A stretch of 25,923 bases of DNA from JBAQMG01 sp049302575. GTDB taxonomy: Bacteria > Bacillota > Desulfitobacteriia > Desulfitobacteriales > Desulfitobacteriaceae. Positions 1 through 7,488 of the stretch are shown piece after piece. Positions within the stretch are counted from its first letter, which is position 1, and each line of letters starts with the position of its first letter. The stretch lies in the NCBI GenBank assembly GCA_049302575.1, contig JBAQMG010000077.1, positions 1-25,923 on the forward strand, written 5' to 3'. Below the pieces are notes generated by a model. The model ran no database searches and was not told the origin of the DNA. It was given only the letters and a program-made list of their open reading frames with translations. The position numbers and the translations under genes were made by a program.

Positions 1-1451
1 CAATGTCGTCAATCTAAGTAACCATAAAATACCACCCTGTATCGAATAGAAAATAATTTTTATTAAGTACTCAAAATCCCTTGACATTTCAAAATTCATC
101 CAAAAATCAAATTGAATACCTTTTAATGGTATATCTTTGATTGCGGATGTGCTGAAATGAGTAAACTCAACTTATTATCAAAGGCAATTGATGTAGTGAG
201 TACAACAATTCGAGACTATGGCTTTCTATGTTTTTCAAGGAATGATCCAAACTATTTTACTAGAAAAGGGAAGATTGGTTTTGTGGATTTAATTGCTTTT
301 ACATTGAACTTCGTTAAGAAATCATTGCAGCTTGAGCTGGATTCCTTTTTCGAACTGATCAATTCCGATGTCTCCATTACCAAGCAAGCTTTTTCTCAGG
401 CGAGACAGAAAATATCCTATGAACCATTCAAGGTATTGTTTAACACCACGACACAATTGGCACGTTCTGAAGACGATATGGATACCTTCAAGGGTTTTCG
501 GGTAAGTGCCATAGACGGTACAACCCTAGCCTTAGAAAATATGCCTGAATTAGTCAACTATTTTGGGTGTTCAGGTGCAGGTGCAGGTGCCACTGCCGCA
601 ACGGCAAGAGCTTCAGCTTTATACGATGTTTTGAATGAGGTCTTGCTTGATGCATGTATTGATCGGTTTTCCTGTGGCGAAAGAGAAATGGCTTCGCAAC
701 ATATTCTGAGGTTGCAGGAGATGGGTGTTTCAAACGATCTGATTATTTTTGATAGAGGATATGCGTCGGCGAAACTTATTGCACAGCTCTTTGAGTCAGG
801 TATTCATTTCCTGATGCGTGTCCGACGTAAATTCAATAAAGAAATCGACGACTTAGCTTCATCAGAGGGTTTTGTTGAGATTACCCATGAGCAAAAAGTC
901 TATCGTGTCAGGGTGGTTAAATTTCCTCTACCGTCGGGCGATATTGAAACACTTATTACGGATTTACCACAAGACACCTTTGAAACAAGCGACTTTCAGA
1001 CGTTGTATTTCAAAAGATGGCCTATTGAAACACGTTATGATACCTTAAAAATCAAGCTGCAGCTTGAAAACTTCACAGGGAAAACGGTGTTATCGGTTTT
1101 TCAGGATTTTTACGCAAGTATGTTTCTTTCTAATATGGCGACCTTTGCGAAATACGTGACGGATGCTGAAATCCAAAAGGATAATGCTGATAAAAATTTG
1201 GATTATGAGTATAAAACCAATGTGAATATCTTGATCGGCAAACTGAAGGACAACCTCGTTCTTGTGATGCTAGAACCCAATCCTAAAAAGAGAGATCGTG
1301 CTCTACAAAAGGTGCTTGCTGAAATCTCCAGAAATCGTACGCCTATACGACCAGACAGGCAATTTGAACGCAAAATCCCTAGAAAGAAACGCTTCTTTAT
1401 GAATAAGAAATCTGCATTGTGAATTATTGGATGCTTAGATTGACGACATTG
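1..1451 (+). mobile_element. Complete IS4-family insertion sequence
   Basis: The first 18 bases, CAATGTCGTCAATCTAAG, recur exactly as an inverted copy at 1434-1451, and the pair brackets one transposase gene. This gives an element of about 1451 bp, the usual size for IS4-family elements. The left end coincides with the first base of the window, so the left target-site duplication cannot be seen and the repeat might extend further left. The right end lies 20 bp before the trpS start codon. No internal frameshift is visible, so the copy may be active. Confidence 0.88.
157..1422 (+). CDS. IS4-family transposase (DDE)
   Basis: This 421-aa protein catalyses cut-and-paste movement of the surrounding element. 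The catalytic triad is visible: D120 in SAIDGTT, D199 in FDRGYAS, and E291 within the signature Y284-x2-R287-x3-E291-x6-K298 (YFKRWPIETRYDTLK), which defines the IS4 group. The C-terminus is very basic (KIPRKKRFFMNKK). A short Gly/Ala run (residues about 138-146, GCSGAGAGA) follows the first catalytic block. The length is full for the family. The ATG start has only a weak ribosome site (GGATG about 8 bases upstream), as is common for transposases kept at low level. A TTGACA box lies at 81-86 but no good -10 box is seen at the right distance. Confidence 0.93.
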   Translation: MSKLNLLSKAIDVVSTTIRDYGFLCFSRNDPNYFTRKGKIGFVDLIAFTLNFVKKSLQLELDSFFELINSDVSITKQAFSQARQKISYEPFKVLFNTTTQLARSEDDMDTFKGFRVSAIDGTTLALENMPELVNYFGCSGAGAGATAATARASALYDVLNEVLLDACIDRFSCGEREMASQHILRLQEMGVSNDLIIFDRGYASAKLIAQLFESGIHFLMRVRRKFNKEIDDLASSEGFVEITHEQKVYRVRVVKFPLPSGDIETLITDLPQDTFETSDFQTLYFKRWPIETRYDTLKIKLQLENFTGKTVLSVFQDFYASMFLSNMATFAKYVTDAEIQKDNADKNLDYEYKTNVNILIGKLKDNLVLVMLEPNPKKRDRALQKVLAEISRNRTPIRPDRQFERKIPRKKRFFMNKKSAL

Positions 1452-1471
1452 AATTGGAAAGGGCTGATTGA

Positions 1472-2446
1472 GTGGAAAGAATTTTTAGTGGTATGCGTCC
1501 AACGGGTTCCTTACATATAGGGCACTTAAGTGTTCTGCAAAATTGGATCGCCTTACAGGATCAGTATGAATGTTATTTTGGGATTGTTGATTGGCATGCC
1601 TTAACGACTGGCTATGAAGATCGCTTGGATTTACCTGCTTTGATTAAGGATATGGCGTTAGATTGGTTAAGTGTGGGTTTGGATCCTGATAAATGTTCTA
1701 TTTTAGTGCAGTCTCAAGTGAAGGAACACGCTGAATTGCATCTGCTTTTTTCCATGTTCACTCCCCTTTCCTGGCTAGAGCGGGTTCCTACTTATAAAGA
1801 CCAACTTCAGCAATTGGGTAAGGAAGGCGGGAAAGATCTGGCGACCTATGGCTTCTTGGGTTATCCTCTCTTGCAGGCTGCCGATATTCTAGTCTATAAA
1901 GCTAATGCTGTTCCAGTGGGTGAGGACCAACTGCCTCATATTGAACTTTGTCGAGAAGTTGCCCGTCGTTTTAATCACATGTATGGACCGGTTTTCCCGG
2001 AACCGAAGTCTTTAGTAGGCAAGGTGCCCCTCTTACCAGGAGTAGATGGGCGAAAAATGAGCAAAAGTTACAACAATGCTATTTCGCTAACAGCCTCTCC
2101 TGTAGAAATTAGCAACCGGGTTCAAGAAATGATCACCGACCCAGCTCGCCTACGCAAGGATGATTTAGGACATCCCGAGGTTTGCATCGTCTTTAAATTT
2201 CATCAGATATACTCTCCTGAAGTCACAGAAGTTGAGGAAAACTGTAGAGGCGGAAAAATCGGCTGTGTGGCTTGTAAGAGGCATTTGGCAGGTAACTTGG
2301 ATAAGTTGCTCGCGCCCTTTCGGGAACGTCGTGCCTATTGGGCAGAGCCTGGTAAAGTGGAACAAGTCTTGCAAAACGGCGTAGAGAGAGCTAGGGATAC
2401 TGTAGCCGTAACTATGAAAGAAGTGCGTCGAGTCATGGGTTTGTAA
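1472..2446 (+). CDS. trpS: Tryptophan-tRNA ligase
   Basis: This class I aminoacyl-tRNA synthetase charges tRNA-Trp in the cytoplasm. The ATP-binding HIGH signature is at residues 15-18 (GSLHIGHL) and KMSKS is near residues 194-198 (GRKMSKSYNN). The 324-aa length is normal for bacterial TrpRS. The start is GTG, with AAAGGG eight bases upstream. The IS4 element ends 20 bp before this codon, so the ribosome site survives but the native promoter and any leader have been displaced. Expression must come from the insertion sequence, from beyond it, or from a promoter formed at the junction. The stop codon abuts the scpA start, so trpS heads the scpAB operon. The minus-strand reading frame over its 3' end is a shadow. 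Confidence 0.96.
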   Translation: MERIFSGMRPTGSLHIGHLSVLQNWIALQDQYECYFGIVDWHALTTGYEDRLDLPALIKDMALDWLSVGLDPDKCSILVQSQVKEHAELHLLFSMFTPLSWLERVPTYKDQLQQLGKEGGKDLATYGFLGYPLLQAADILVYKANAVPVGEDQLPHIELCREVARRFNHMYGPVFPEPKSLVGKVPLLPGVDGRKMSKSYNNAISLTASPVEISNRVQEMITDPARLRKDDLGHPEVCIVFKFHQIYSPEVTEVEENCRGGKIGCVACKRHLAGNLDKLLAPFRERRAYWAEPGKVEQVLQNGVERARDTVAVTMKEVRRVMGL

Positions 2447-3220
2447 ATGGAGCAGGAGAAAGCGAGAAATACTCCACACTTCAATGTCCCGGCTTTCCAG
2501 GGTCCGCTAGATCTTCTCCTTCTGCTAATACAACAAGAAAAGATTAATATTTATGATATTCCCATTGCTAAAATTACCGGTCAATTTATCGAGGTAGTGC
2601 AAAAGATGGAAGCCTTGGATATGGAAGTGACCACTGAATTTTTGGTAATGGCCGCCCAACTACTCTATCTTAAATCGCGTCTTCTGTTGCCCAAAACTGT
2701 CTCACTGCAAGAGGCTGAACAAGCAGACGAGGATCCACGACAAGAACTGGTTGAACGTCTTTTAGCTTACAAGACGTATAAATATGCGGCTCAAGTCTTG
2801 GGAGCCATCGAAACTTCCTCGGACCAGCGTTATTTCCGTGAAGTAGATATTGAAGCTTTGCTTGCTGATGTTCAGCCGCCTGACCCTATGCTAGGCGTTT
2901 CTTTTGAGGATCTTTGGCAAGCCTTTTTCAAGGTGCTTGAACGGGCTGAACAGGGAGAAGAAATTAGGCATATTCAACTGGAAGAGATTTCTCTTGAAGC
3001 GATGGCTAATGACGTCCTGCGCAGAGTGCTCCTTCAACCCCGGGGTATACGTTTTACGCAATTAATGCGTCTGGCTTCTCGAATAGAGGCCGTAATGGTT
3101 TTCTTAGCCCTCTTAGAGCTACTCAAACGTGGTAAGGTGAAGGCTGAACAAGCGGGGATACAAGCGGATATAGTTATATTTCCTACGCAAAAAGCCTGGG
3201 AATTTAGCGAAGAGGAGTAG
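2447..3220 (+). CDS. scpA: Segregation and condensation protein A
   Basis: ScpA is the kleisin that bridges SMC heads and, with ScpB, forms the condensin-like complex for chromosome compaction and segregation. The 257-aa protein opens with the characteristic kleisin N-terminal block FQGPLDLLLLLIQQEKINIYDIPI (helix that contacts the SMC neck) and the following VTTEFLVMAAQLLYLKSRLLLP segment. The C-terminal winged helix (about residues 195-250) contacts the SMC cap. The ATG follows the trpS stop codon directly, with no spacing and only a weak GAAGTGCG upstream, so translation is probably coupled. scpB starts 5 bases after its stop. Confidence 0.95.
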   Translation: MEQEKARNTPHFNVPAFQGPLDLLLLLIQQEKINIYDIPIAKITGQFIEVVQKMEALDMEVTTEFLVMAAQLLYLKSRLLLPKTVSLQEAEQADEDPRQELVERLLAYKTYKYAAQVLGAIETSSDQRYFREVDIEALLADVQPPDPMLGVSFEDLWQAFFKVLERAEQGEEIRHIQLEEISLEAMANDVLRRVLLQPRGIRFTQLMRLASRIEAVMVFLALLELLKRGKVKAEQAGIQADIVIFPTQKAWEFSEEE

Positions 3221-3225
3221 ATAGA

Positions 3226-3741
3226 ATGCTGTTTCGTGAAACAGAAACGGCTGCCTTAGAGGCCCTGTTGTTTGTAGCCAAAGATCCATTGACGATAGAG
3301 CGTTTGGCGGAGATTCTGGAACTATCCCCAGAGGATATCAACGAAATATTGGAGGATTTGAGGGAGCGTTATGCTCTGACGTCCTGTGGAATAACTCTAA
3401 TCGCTTTAAATGGGGGTTATAAACTAGGCACAAAATCAGAGCTGTCTCGTTATATCGAGACACTCTATAAACAACCTGTCCAAATACTTTCAGCGGCTGC
3501 CTTAGAAGTTTTGTCAATTATTGCTTATAAGCAGCCTGTAACCCGCGGGGAAGTAGATTTTTTGCGGGGTGTACAATCTGACCGGGCGTTAGCAACCTTA
3601 GTTGACAGAAAACTAGTTAAAGAGGTAGGTCGTAAGGATGGACCAGGGCGTCCTATTCTCTATGCAACGACTGAACAATTTCTAACACATTTTGGATTAT
3701 CCTCTCTCAAAGATTTGCCGACGCTGGAACGCAATGAATAA
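3226..3741 (+). CDS. scpB: Segregation and condensation protein B
   Basis: This is the partner of ScpA in the SMC-ScpAB complex. The 171-aa protein consists of two winged-helix domains: residues about 8-80 (ALEALLFVAKDPLTIERLAEIL) and about 85-165, with the family signature LEVLSIIAYKQPVTRGEVDFLRGV and the GRKDGPGRPILYATTEQFL ending. The length is slightly short of the usual 180-200 residues but both domains are intact. A GAGGAG ribosome site lies 8 bases before the ATG, inside the scpA stop region. The gene is followed by a repeat-rich gap. Confidence 0.95.
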   Translation: MLFRETETAALEALLFVAKDPLTIERLAEILELSPEDINEILEDLRERYALTSCGITLIALNGGYKLGTKSELSRYIETLYKQPVQILSAAALEVLSIIAYKQPVTRGEVDFLRGVQSDRALATLVDRKLVKEVGRKDGPGRPILYATTEQFLTHFGLSSLKDLPTLERNE

Positions 3742-3761
3742 TGCATAATGCACAATTTATG

Positions 3762-3798
3762 ATTCGCAATTCATAATACTTAGGTATGAATTGCGAAT
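3762..3798. repeat. 14-bp perfect inverted repeat downstream of scpB
   Basis: ATTCGCAATTCATA at 3762-3775 is repeated exactly in inverse at 3785-3798, leaving a 9-base loop. It sits 20 bases after the scpB stop, and on the plus strand is followed by only a short T stretch (TTTCGTTGCTT), so it could be a weak terminator or an mRNA-stabilising hairpin. The surrounding TGCATAATGCACAAT words resemble those at 6629-6655, which suggests an intergenic repeat family. Confidence 0.6.
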
Positions 3799-3822
3799 TT
3801 CGTTGCTTAATGCACGATGTTT

Positions 3823-3942
3823 GACTTCTGACTTCTGACTTCTGAAATGTATAGAGTATGAACATTTCGGGAACCTTATCTTTTTAGGCAGAAGATATTT
3901 TCGAAGTTCGAGGCACGTATGTGATGCGCGATGCTTGATGAG
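3823..3942. repeat. Low-complexity dispersed repeat (GACTTCT and TTCGAGG words)
   Basis: Three tandem copies of the 7-mer GACTTCT occupy 3823-3843. Further on is a GAAGTTCGAGGCACG string near 3903-3918, then GATGCGCGATGCTTGATGAG. The same two word types, in either orientation, occur at 6329-6410, 9852-10110 and 12151-12175. The gap between scpB and the DUF2953 gene holds nothing else recognisable. Confidence 0.6.
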
Positions 3943-3963
3943 TTTAGTTCGGGGTGATTTAGA

Positions 3964-4611
3964 GTGCGTATCTTGGCGCTTTTCCTAGCTGGACTGATTT
4001 GCCTGTTAATTAGTCTGGTTATCAAGGCAGTAGTGGATTTTAGATATACCAGAAGTGATGAACAGGATCACCTGGTTATATCAATTAAGGCTCTCTATGG
4101 CCTATGGAAGTTTAGTATAATTTTACCTACCTTTCAATTAAACTGGGCTGAAGGCCCCCTACTTGAAGTTGATCAAAAAACTAAATCGGGAACAGGTTCA
4201 ATCCATAAAGCTAAACATCGGGTTCGTTTTCGTTTTTGGCGAGCGGGATTCTTTCTTCGGCTCTTGCCTAAAACTCCTGGAATTTTGTCAGAACTACAAA
4301 AAGTCAATCTAAAATTTAATCGTGGTATTCATTGTACCTTTTTAAGGTGTCATTGTGAGATCGGTTTTCGTGATCCGGTTCAGACAGCCTTGGTGGTGGG
4401 AAGCCTTTGGGCAATTTTGGGCACTTCCTTAGCGCGGTTCTATCGGCAGGTCACGATGGACACAGATCACCCTCAAGTTCAAATCATTCCACAATTTCAA
4501 AAACCAGGTATTTCTTGTGAAATTCACTGTATATTTAAGCTGCGTCTGGGTCATATTATTATCACTGGATTAAAATTATTGTTGATATTTAGACAAGCGA
4601 GAAGGGGGTAG
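3964..4611 (+). CDS. DUF2953 membrane-anchored protein (YtfI-like)
   Basis: This 215-aa protein has an N-terminal hydrophobic segment (residues about 3-24, ILALFLAGLICLLISLVIKAV), then a basic, beta-rich region with CTFLRCHCEIGFRDPVQTALVVGSLWAILG (about 125-155), which is typical of DUF2953 proteins. The start is GTG with GGGGTG seven bases upstream. It is followed at 4 bases by ytfJ; the ytfI-ytfJ pairing is conserved in spore formers, which supports a role connected with sporulation or spore germination. The biochemical function is unknown. The family call is from sequence memory, so the exact domain edges are uncertain. Confidence 0.75.
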   Translation: MRILALFLAGLICLLISLVIKAVVDFRYTRSDEQDHLVISIKALYGLWKFSIILPTFQLNWAEGPLLEVDQKTKSGTGSIHKAKHRVRFRFWRAGFFLRLLPKTPGILSELQKVNLKFNRGIHCTFLRCHCEIGFRDPVQTALVVGSLWAILGTSLARFYRQVTMDTDHPQVQIIPQFQKPGISCEIHCIFKLRLGHIIITGLKLLLIFRQARRG

Positions 4612-4615
4612 GCAG

Positions 4616-5068
4616 ATGGGGAATCACCCAATTGAAGCGCTCATGAAAACAGCTATGGAAAGCATTCAACAGATAGTTGATGTGAACACCATAGTTGGAG
4701 ATGCAGTAGAAACCCCAGACGGTTCGGTAATCATTCCTATATCTAGAGTTGCTTGCGGCTTTGCTGCTGGGGGAAGTGAGTTTCCTCCGCCAGAGGGACA
4801 GAAAGACGACTCGGCAAATTTCGGACAAACTTCGGGTAAAGAGTCACCTGCCTTACCCTTCGGTGGTGGAAGTGGGGCGGGAGTTTCCGTCCAACCAGTA
4901 GGGTTTCTCGTGGTTGGAAATGGTCAGGTGAGATTACTTCCGGTAGACAGTAATGCTGTTGCTGAACGAATTATTGATCTAGTTCCGGATGTATTTGATA
5001 AGATAACTAATTTGTTTAAGAAAAAATGTACTCATGAAGAAGTTGTTGAGGCTGTCGCTGAACAATAA
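4616..5068 (+). CDS. ytfJ: Sporulation protein YtfJ / GerW family
   Basis: This 150-aa protein matches the GerW/YtfJ family, which is needed in Bacillus for proper spore germination. Visible family features are the N-terminal helix with MESIQQIVDVNTIVGDAVETPDGSVIIPISRV, a glycine-rich block (ALPFGGGSGAGVSVQPVGFLVV, about residues 78-103), and a C-terminal amphipathic stretch. An inserted hydrophilic loop (about 62-80) precedes the Gly block. The ribosome site GAAGGGGG lies 7 bases before ATG, at the end of the DUF2953 gene. A strong terminator follows 9 bases after the stop, so this is the end of the transcription unit. Confidence 0.9.
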   Translation: MGNHPIEALMKTAMESIQQIVDVNTIVGDAVETPDGSVIIPISRVACGFAAGGSEFPPPEGQKDDSANFGQTSGKESPALPFGGGSGAGVSVQPVGFLVVGNGQVRLLPVDSNAVAERIIDLVPDVFDKITNLFKKKCTHEEVVEAVAEQ

Positions 5069-5076
5069 GGTCTGTA

Positions 5077-5111
5077 AAAAAGCTGTTGCTAAAATTTAGC
5101 AACAGCTTTTT
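5077..5111 (+). terminator. Rho-independent terminator after ytfJ
   Basis: AAAAAGCTGTTGCTAAA (5077-5093) pairs with TTTAGCAACAGCTTTTT (5095-5111) around a very short centre. The GC-containing core GCTGTTGC is flanked by A and T runs, so it would work in both directions. It closes the ytfJ transcript and separates it from spmA. Confidence 0.88.
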
Positions 5112-5163
5112 ATCAGATTTACACTAAGCAGGAGACTGTCATAGGCTATTACTTTAACCCGTG

Positions 5164-5192
5164 GTCTATTGTCCAATAGGTATACATACATA
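5164..5192 (+). promoter_or_regulatory. Possible sigma-E type promoter for spmA
   Basis: GTCTATT (5164-5170) and CATACATA (5185-5192) are separated by 14 bases and lie 20 bases before the spmA start. The second box is one base off the CATACAHT -10 consensus for the mother-cell sigma-E, and the first is a partial match to the KMATATT -35 box. In Bacillus spmA and spmB are transcribed in the mother cell, so the site makes sense, but the match is short. Confidence 0.4.
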
Positions 5193-5212
5193 TGGGACAA
5201 GGGGGATAAACC

Positions 5213-5794
5213 ATGGTTAATCTTATTTGGCTTTTAATGTTAGTTTGCGGCATATGTGTAGCTGCCGTGACTGGTCGGATAGAAGTGGTTACCACCTCGG
5301 CCCTAAAAGCTGCGGAGCTTGGGGTAGAGGTGGCCATCGAATTGATCGGAGTCATGAGTTTCTGGTTAGGACTTATGAAGCTTGCCGAGGATGCCGGGCT
5401 TATCCGTGGAATTGCTCGGATGTTTGGTCCTTTGATCCGACTTTTGTTTCCTACCCTTAAAGGAGGGAGCCCAGCTTTAGGTGCCATTATTATGAATTTA
5501 AGTGCTAATATCTTGGGTCTAGGTAATGCCGCTACTCCTTTTGGACTTAAGGCAATGCAAGAGTTGCAAAAGGAAAATCCCAATCCAGAAGTGGCCAGCC
5601 CAGCCATGATTACCTTTTTAGCCTTAAATACTTCTTGTATAACCTTAATACCGGCCACGATTATTGGGGTGCGGCTTAAGGCACATTCGGCTAACCCGAC
5701 TGAGATTATTGGTACTACAATCTTTGCGACGGGTTGTGCAATGACGGTTGCCATTATCGTCGATTTTCTGATTCGTTTGAGGAGGGACGCATGA
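5213..5794 (+). CDS. spmA: Spore maturation protein A
   Basis: This 193-aa integral membrane protein of the nucleoside-recognition (Gate) domain family is required with SpmB for dehydration of the spore core. There are hydrophobic segments at about residues 3-20, 45-60, 85-105, 130-150 and 165-185. The family signature GGSPALGAIIMNLSANILGLGNAATPFGLKAMQELQ is present at about 84-120. AAGGGGG lies 7 bases upstream of the ATG. The stop overlaps the spmB start as ATGA, which shows translational coupling. In Bacillus dacB precedes spmA; here a terminator and ytfJ lie upstream instead. Confidence 0.95.
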   Translation: MVNLIWLLMLVCGICVAAVTGRIEVVTTSALKAAELGVEVAIELIGVMSFWLGLMKLAEDAGLIRGIARMFGPLIRLLFPTLKGGSPALGAIIMNLSANILGLGNAATPFGLKAMQELQKENPNPEVASPAMITFLALNTSCITLIPATIIGVRLKAHSANPTEIIGTTIFATGCAMTVAIIVDFLIRLRRDA

Positions 5795-6327
5795 AGGTCA
5801 TTGCTGAGATATCTCGTTGGGCTATTCCACTGCTCTTATTAATTATTCCTGTTTTAGCTTATTTACGTAAGGTTCCGGTCTATGAAGCTTTTGTGACGGG
5901 AGCAGAGGAAGGATTTAAGACGGGAGTGCGTATTCTGCCTTTTTTAATTGGAATGTTAGTTGCGATACAAGTTTTTGTAGATTCCGGTGCTTTAAATATT
6001 ATCTCTCACTTCCTGCAACCTGTGTTTTCTCGTTTTGGCCTAGACCCTAATTTTTCAGCTATTATCCCTTTGGCAATTATGCGCCCTTTGAGTGGGTCGG
6101 GGGCACTCGGAGTAGCTACACAACTTATCAACCAATATGGCCCGGATTCCTTTATTGGACGTTTAGCGTCTACTCTCCAAGGAAGTACCGATACAACATT
6201 TTTTGTTTTAACTGTTTATTTTGGGTCTGTAGGGATTCGAAAATATCGCTATGCTATAAAATTAGGTCTTCTGGCGGATTTCATTGGTTTAGTTGCTTCT
6301 ATTTGGATCGTCAGCAGAACGTTCTAA
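5791..6327 (+). CDS. spmB: Spore maturation protein B
   Basis: This 178-aa membrane protein is the partner of SpmA. The ATG at 5791 is chosen because GAGGAGGG lies 5 bases upstream and the start overlaps the spmA stop; the longer reading frame from 5734 has no ribosome site and runs inside spmA. The Gate-domain signature VTGAEEGFKTGVRILPFLIGMLVAI is at about residues 35-60, and RPLSGSGALGVATQ near 110. The serine-glycine loop and the late GSTDTTFFVLTVYFGSVGIRK block are family hallmarks. The gene is followed by repeats with no clear terminator. Confidence 0.95.
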   Translation: MKVIAEISRWAIPLLLLIIPVLAYLRKVPVYEAFVTGAEEGFKTGVRILPFLIGMLVAIQVFVDSGALNIISHFLQPVFSRFGLDPNFSAIIPLAIMRPLSGSGALGVATQLINQYGPDSFIGRLASTLQGSTDTTFFVLTVYFGSVGIRKYRYAIKLGLLADFIGLVASIWIVSRTF

Positions 6328-6328
6328 A

Positions 6329-6410
6329 CCAGAAGCCGGAGGTCAGATGCCAGAGGTCAGAGGTCAGAGATCAGAAGTCGGAGGTTAGATGCGAAGTTCG
6401 AAGTTCGTAC
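6329..6410. repeat. Dispersed low-complexity repeat (GAGGTCAGA / TTCGAAG)
   Basis: The stretch is built from repeats of the word GGAGGTCAGA and variants (AGAGGTCAGAGGTCAGAGATCAG at its centre), then GCGAAGTTCGAAGTTCG. The same words occur near 3823-3942, at 9852-10110 and at 12151-12175. A short reading frame across it (6303-6521) is repeat-derived and not treated as a gene. Confidence 0.7.
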
Positions 6411-6433
6411 ATCACACATCGGGAGCAGCCGGA

Positions 6434-6593
6434 GGGACGTTTTGTTTGGTATGTATATGAAGGTATGTATATGAAGGTATGTATTGCGCTCAGATTGTTC
6501 AGAAATTGCCTCGGAAAATAGAATCATGAACCAAACAATAGCAAAAGTTGTCAAAAGTGCAGATACAGGCTAATCTGGCAAACAAAACGTCCC
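6434..6593. mobile_element. MITE-like element with 15-bp terminal inverted repeats
   Basis: GGGACGTTTTGTTTG at 6434-6448 is repeated exactly in inverse at 6579-6593, bracketing about 130 bp with no coding potential. Near its left arm are tandem copies of the 14-mer GGTATGTATATGAA (from about 6448). Similar GGGGACGGTTCTTTTG-like ends are known from IS and REP-associated elements of Firmicutes, so a non-autonomous element is likely. No clear target duplication is seen. Confidence 0.5.
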
Positions 6594-6656
6594 CATACCA
6601 CTCAATTAATAATTCATTATGAATTGAGCAATGTACATTGTGCATTGTGCATTTGG

Positions 6657-6697
6657 GCATACTACTCATGAACCGAGAGGGGGCATGAGTAGTATGC
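6657..6697 (+). promoter_or_regulatory. Hairpin over the GT2 initiation region
   Basis: GCATACTACTCATG (6657-6670) pairs perfectly over 14 bp with 6684-6697. The loop (6671-6683) carries the purine-rich ribosome site GAGAGGGGG. The 3' arm contains both candidate ATG codons (6685 and 6694), and five T follow, giving the outline of a rho-independent terminator. The structure could limit initiation or transcription of the glycosyltransferase gene. Just upstream are more palindromes, CAATGTACATTG (6629-6640) and AATTCATTATGAATT (6611-6625). Confidence 0.6.
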
Positions 6698-7488
6698 TTT
6701 TTGTACTATTACCGGCTTATAACGAAGAACGAGCACTCCCAATCTTATTGGCAGAGCTTGAAACTACTTGTGCCAAGCTAGCCCATCGCATCGTTGTAGT
6801 TGATGATGGAAGCACAGATGGCACCTTACGAGTGCTTAAGGGATTTGCGAGCCAGTGTAAAAACGTGGAGATTGTTGAACATAGACATAATTTAGGTTTA
6901 AGTCAAGCCTTGAAAAGTGGGTTTCAGCGAATCCTTGCTTTCAGAGCAGGAGATTTTGGAGAACAGATGGTGGACGATAAAGCCTTTTCCGATGTAGTGA
7001 TTACAATGGATGCAGATAATACTCATCCGACCGATAGAATCCCACTCCTCTGTGCTCAGATTGAGGCTGGAGCAGATTTAGTCGTTGCTTCTCGTTATGC
7101 GTCTGGCGGTGAACAATTTGGCCTTAAATTTGGGCGTAAGCTTCTTTCTTGGGGAGCGGGAAAAGTAATGCGGTTCTTTTTTCCACTTGACGGTGTTCAG
7201 GATTATTCTTGTGGTTATAGAGCTTATCGAATTAACCTTCTTCAGAAAGGTTTTCGTGTTTATGGTGAAAAGCTGATTGAAAATTGTAGTTTTGCGGGAA
7301 TGGTAGAATTATTATTAAAGCTAGCTCCACTATGCAGCAAAATTTCCGAGGTGCCCTTGCAACTTCATTATGAACGTAAAGAAGGAGTCAGCAAGATGAA
7401 AATTTGGACTACAATTTGGGGATATGGGCAAGTGATCTATCGACTTAAACGTCAGTCCGGGGGATCGATTAAATGGGCAGAGGAATAA
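6694..7488 (+). CDS. Family 2 glycosyltransferase (dolichyl/polyprenyl-phosphate hexose synthase type)
   Basis: This protein of about 264 aa transfers a sugar from a nucleotide donor, probably to a polyprenyl phosphate carrier on the inner membrane face. The GT-A fold motifs are VLLPAYNEE (residues 4-12), VVVDDGSTDGT with the donor-binding Asp pair at 37-38, and MDADNTHP with the metal-binding D106 and D108. SRYASGGEQFG and YSCGYRAYR follow. There are no C-terminal membrane segments. The start at 6694 is preferred because the ribosome site is 10 bases upstream; ATG 6685 is only 1 base from it, and the frame open from 6631 lacks a site. Its 3' end overlaps the next gene by 16 bases, an arrangement typical of a donor synthase with its membrane transferase. 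Confidence 0.87.
   Translation: MLFVLLPAYNEERALPILLAELETTCAKLAHRIVVVDDGSTDGTLRVLKGFASQCKNVEIVEHRHNLGLSQALKSGFQRILAFRAGDFGEQMVDDKAFSDVVITMDADNTHPTDRIPLLCAQIEAGADLVVASRYASGGEQFGLKFGRKLLSWGAGKVMRFFFPLDGVQDYSCGYRAYRINLLQKGFRVYGEKLIENCSFAGMVELLLKLAPLCSKISEVPLQLHYERKEGVSKMKIWTTIWGYGQVIYRLKRQSGGSIKWAEE

Noticed and set aside
81..110. TTGACA as the transposase promoter
   Set aside because: No acceptable -10 box stands 16-18 bases downstream.
5149..5754. A 201-aa minus-strand frame opposite spmA
   Set aside because: It is the shadow of a well-recognised gene, with low-complexity composition.
6303..6554. Short open frames on both strands (72 and 65 aa)
   Set aside because: They are made of the dispersed repeats and the MITE-like element, with no ribosome sites.
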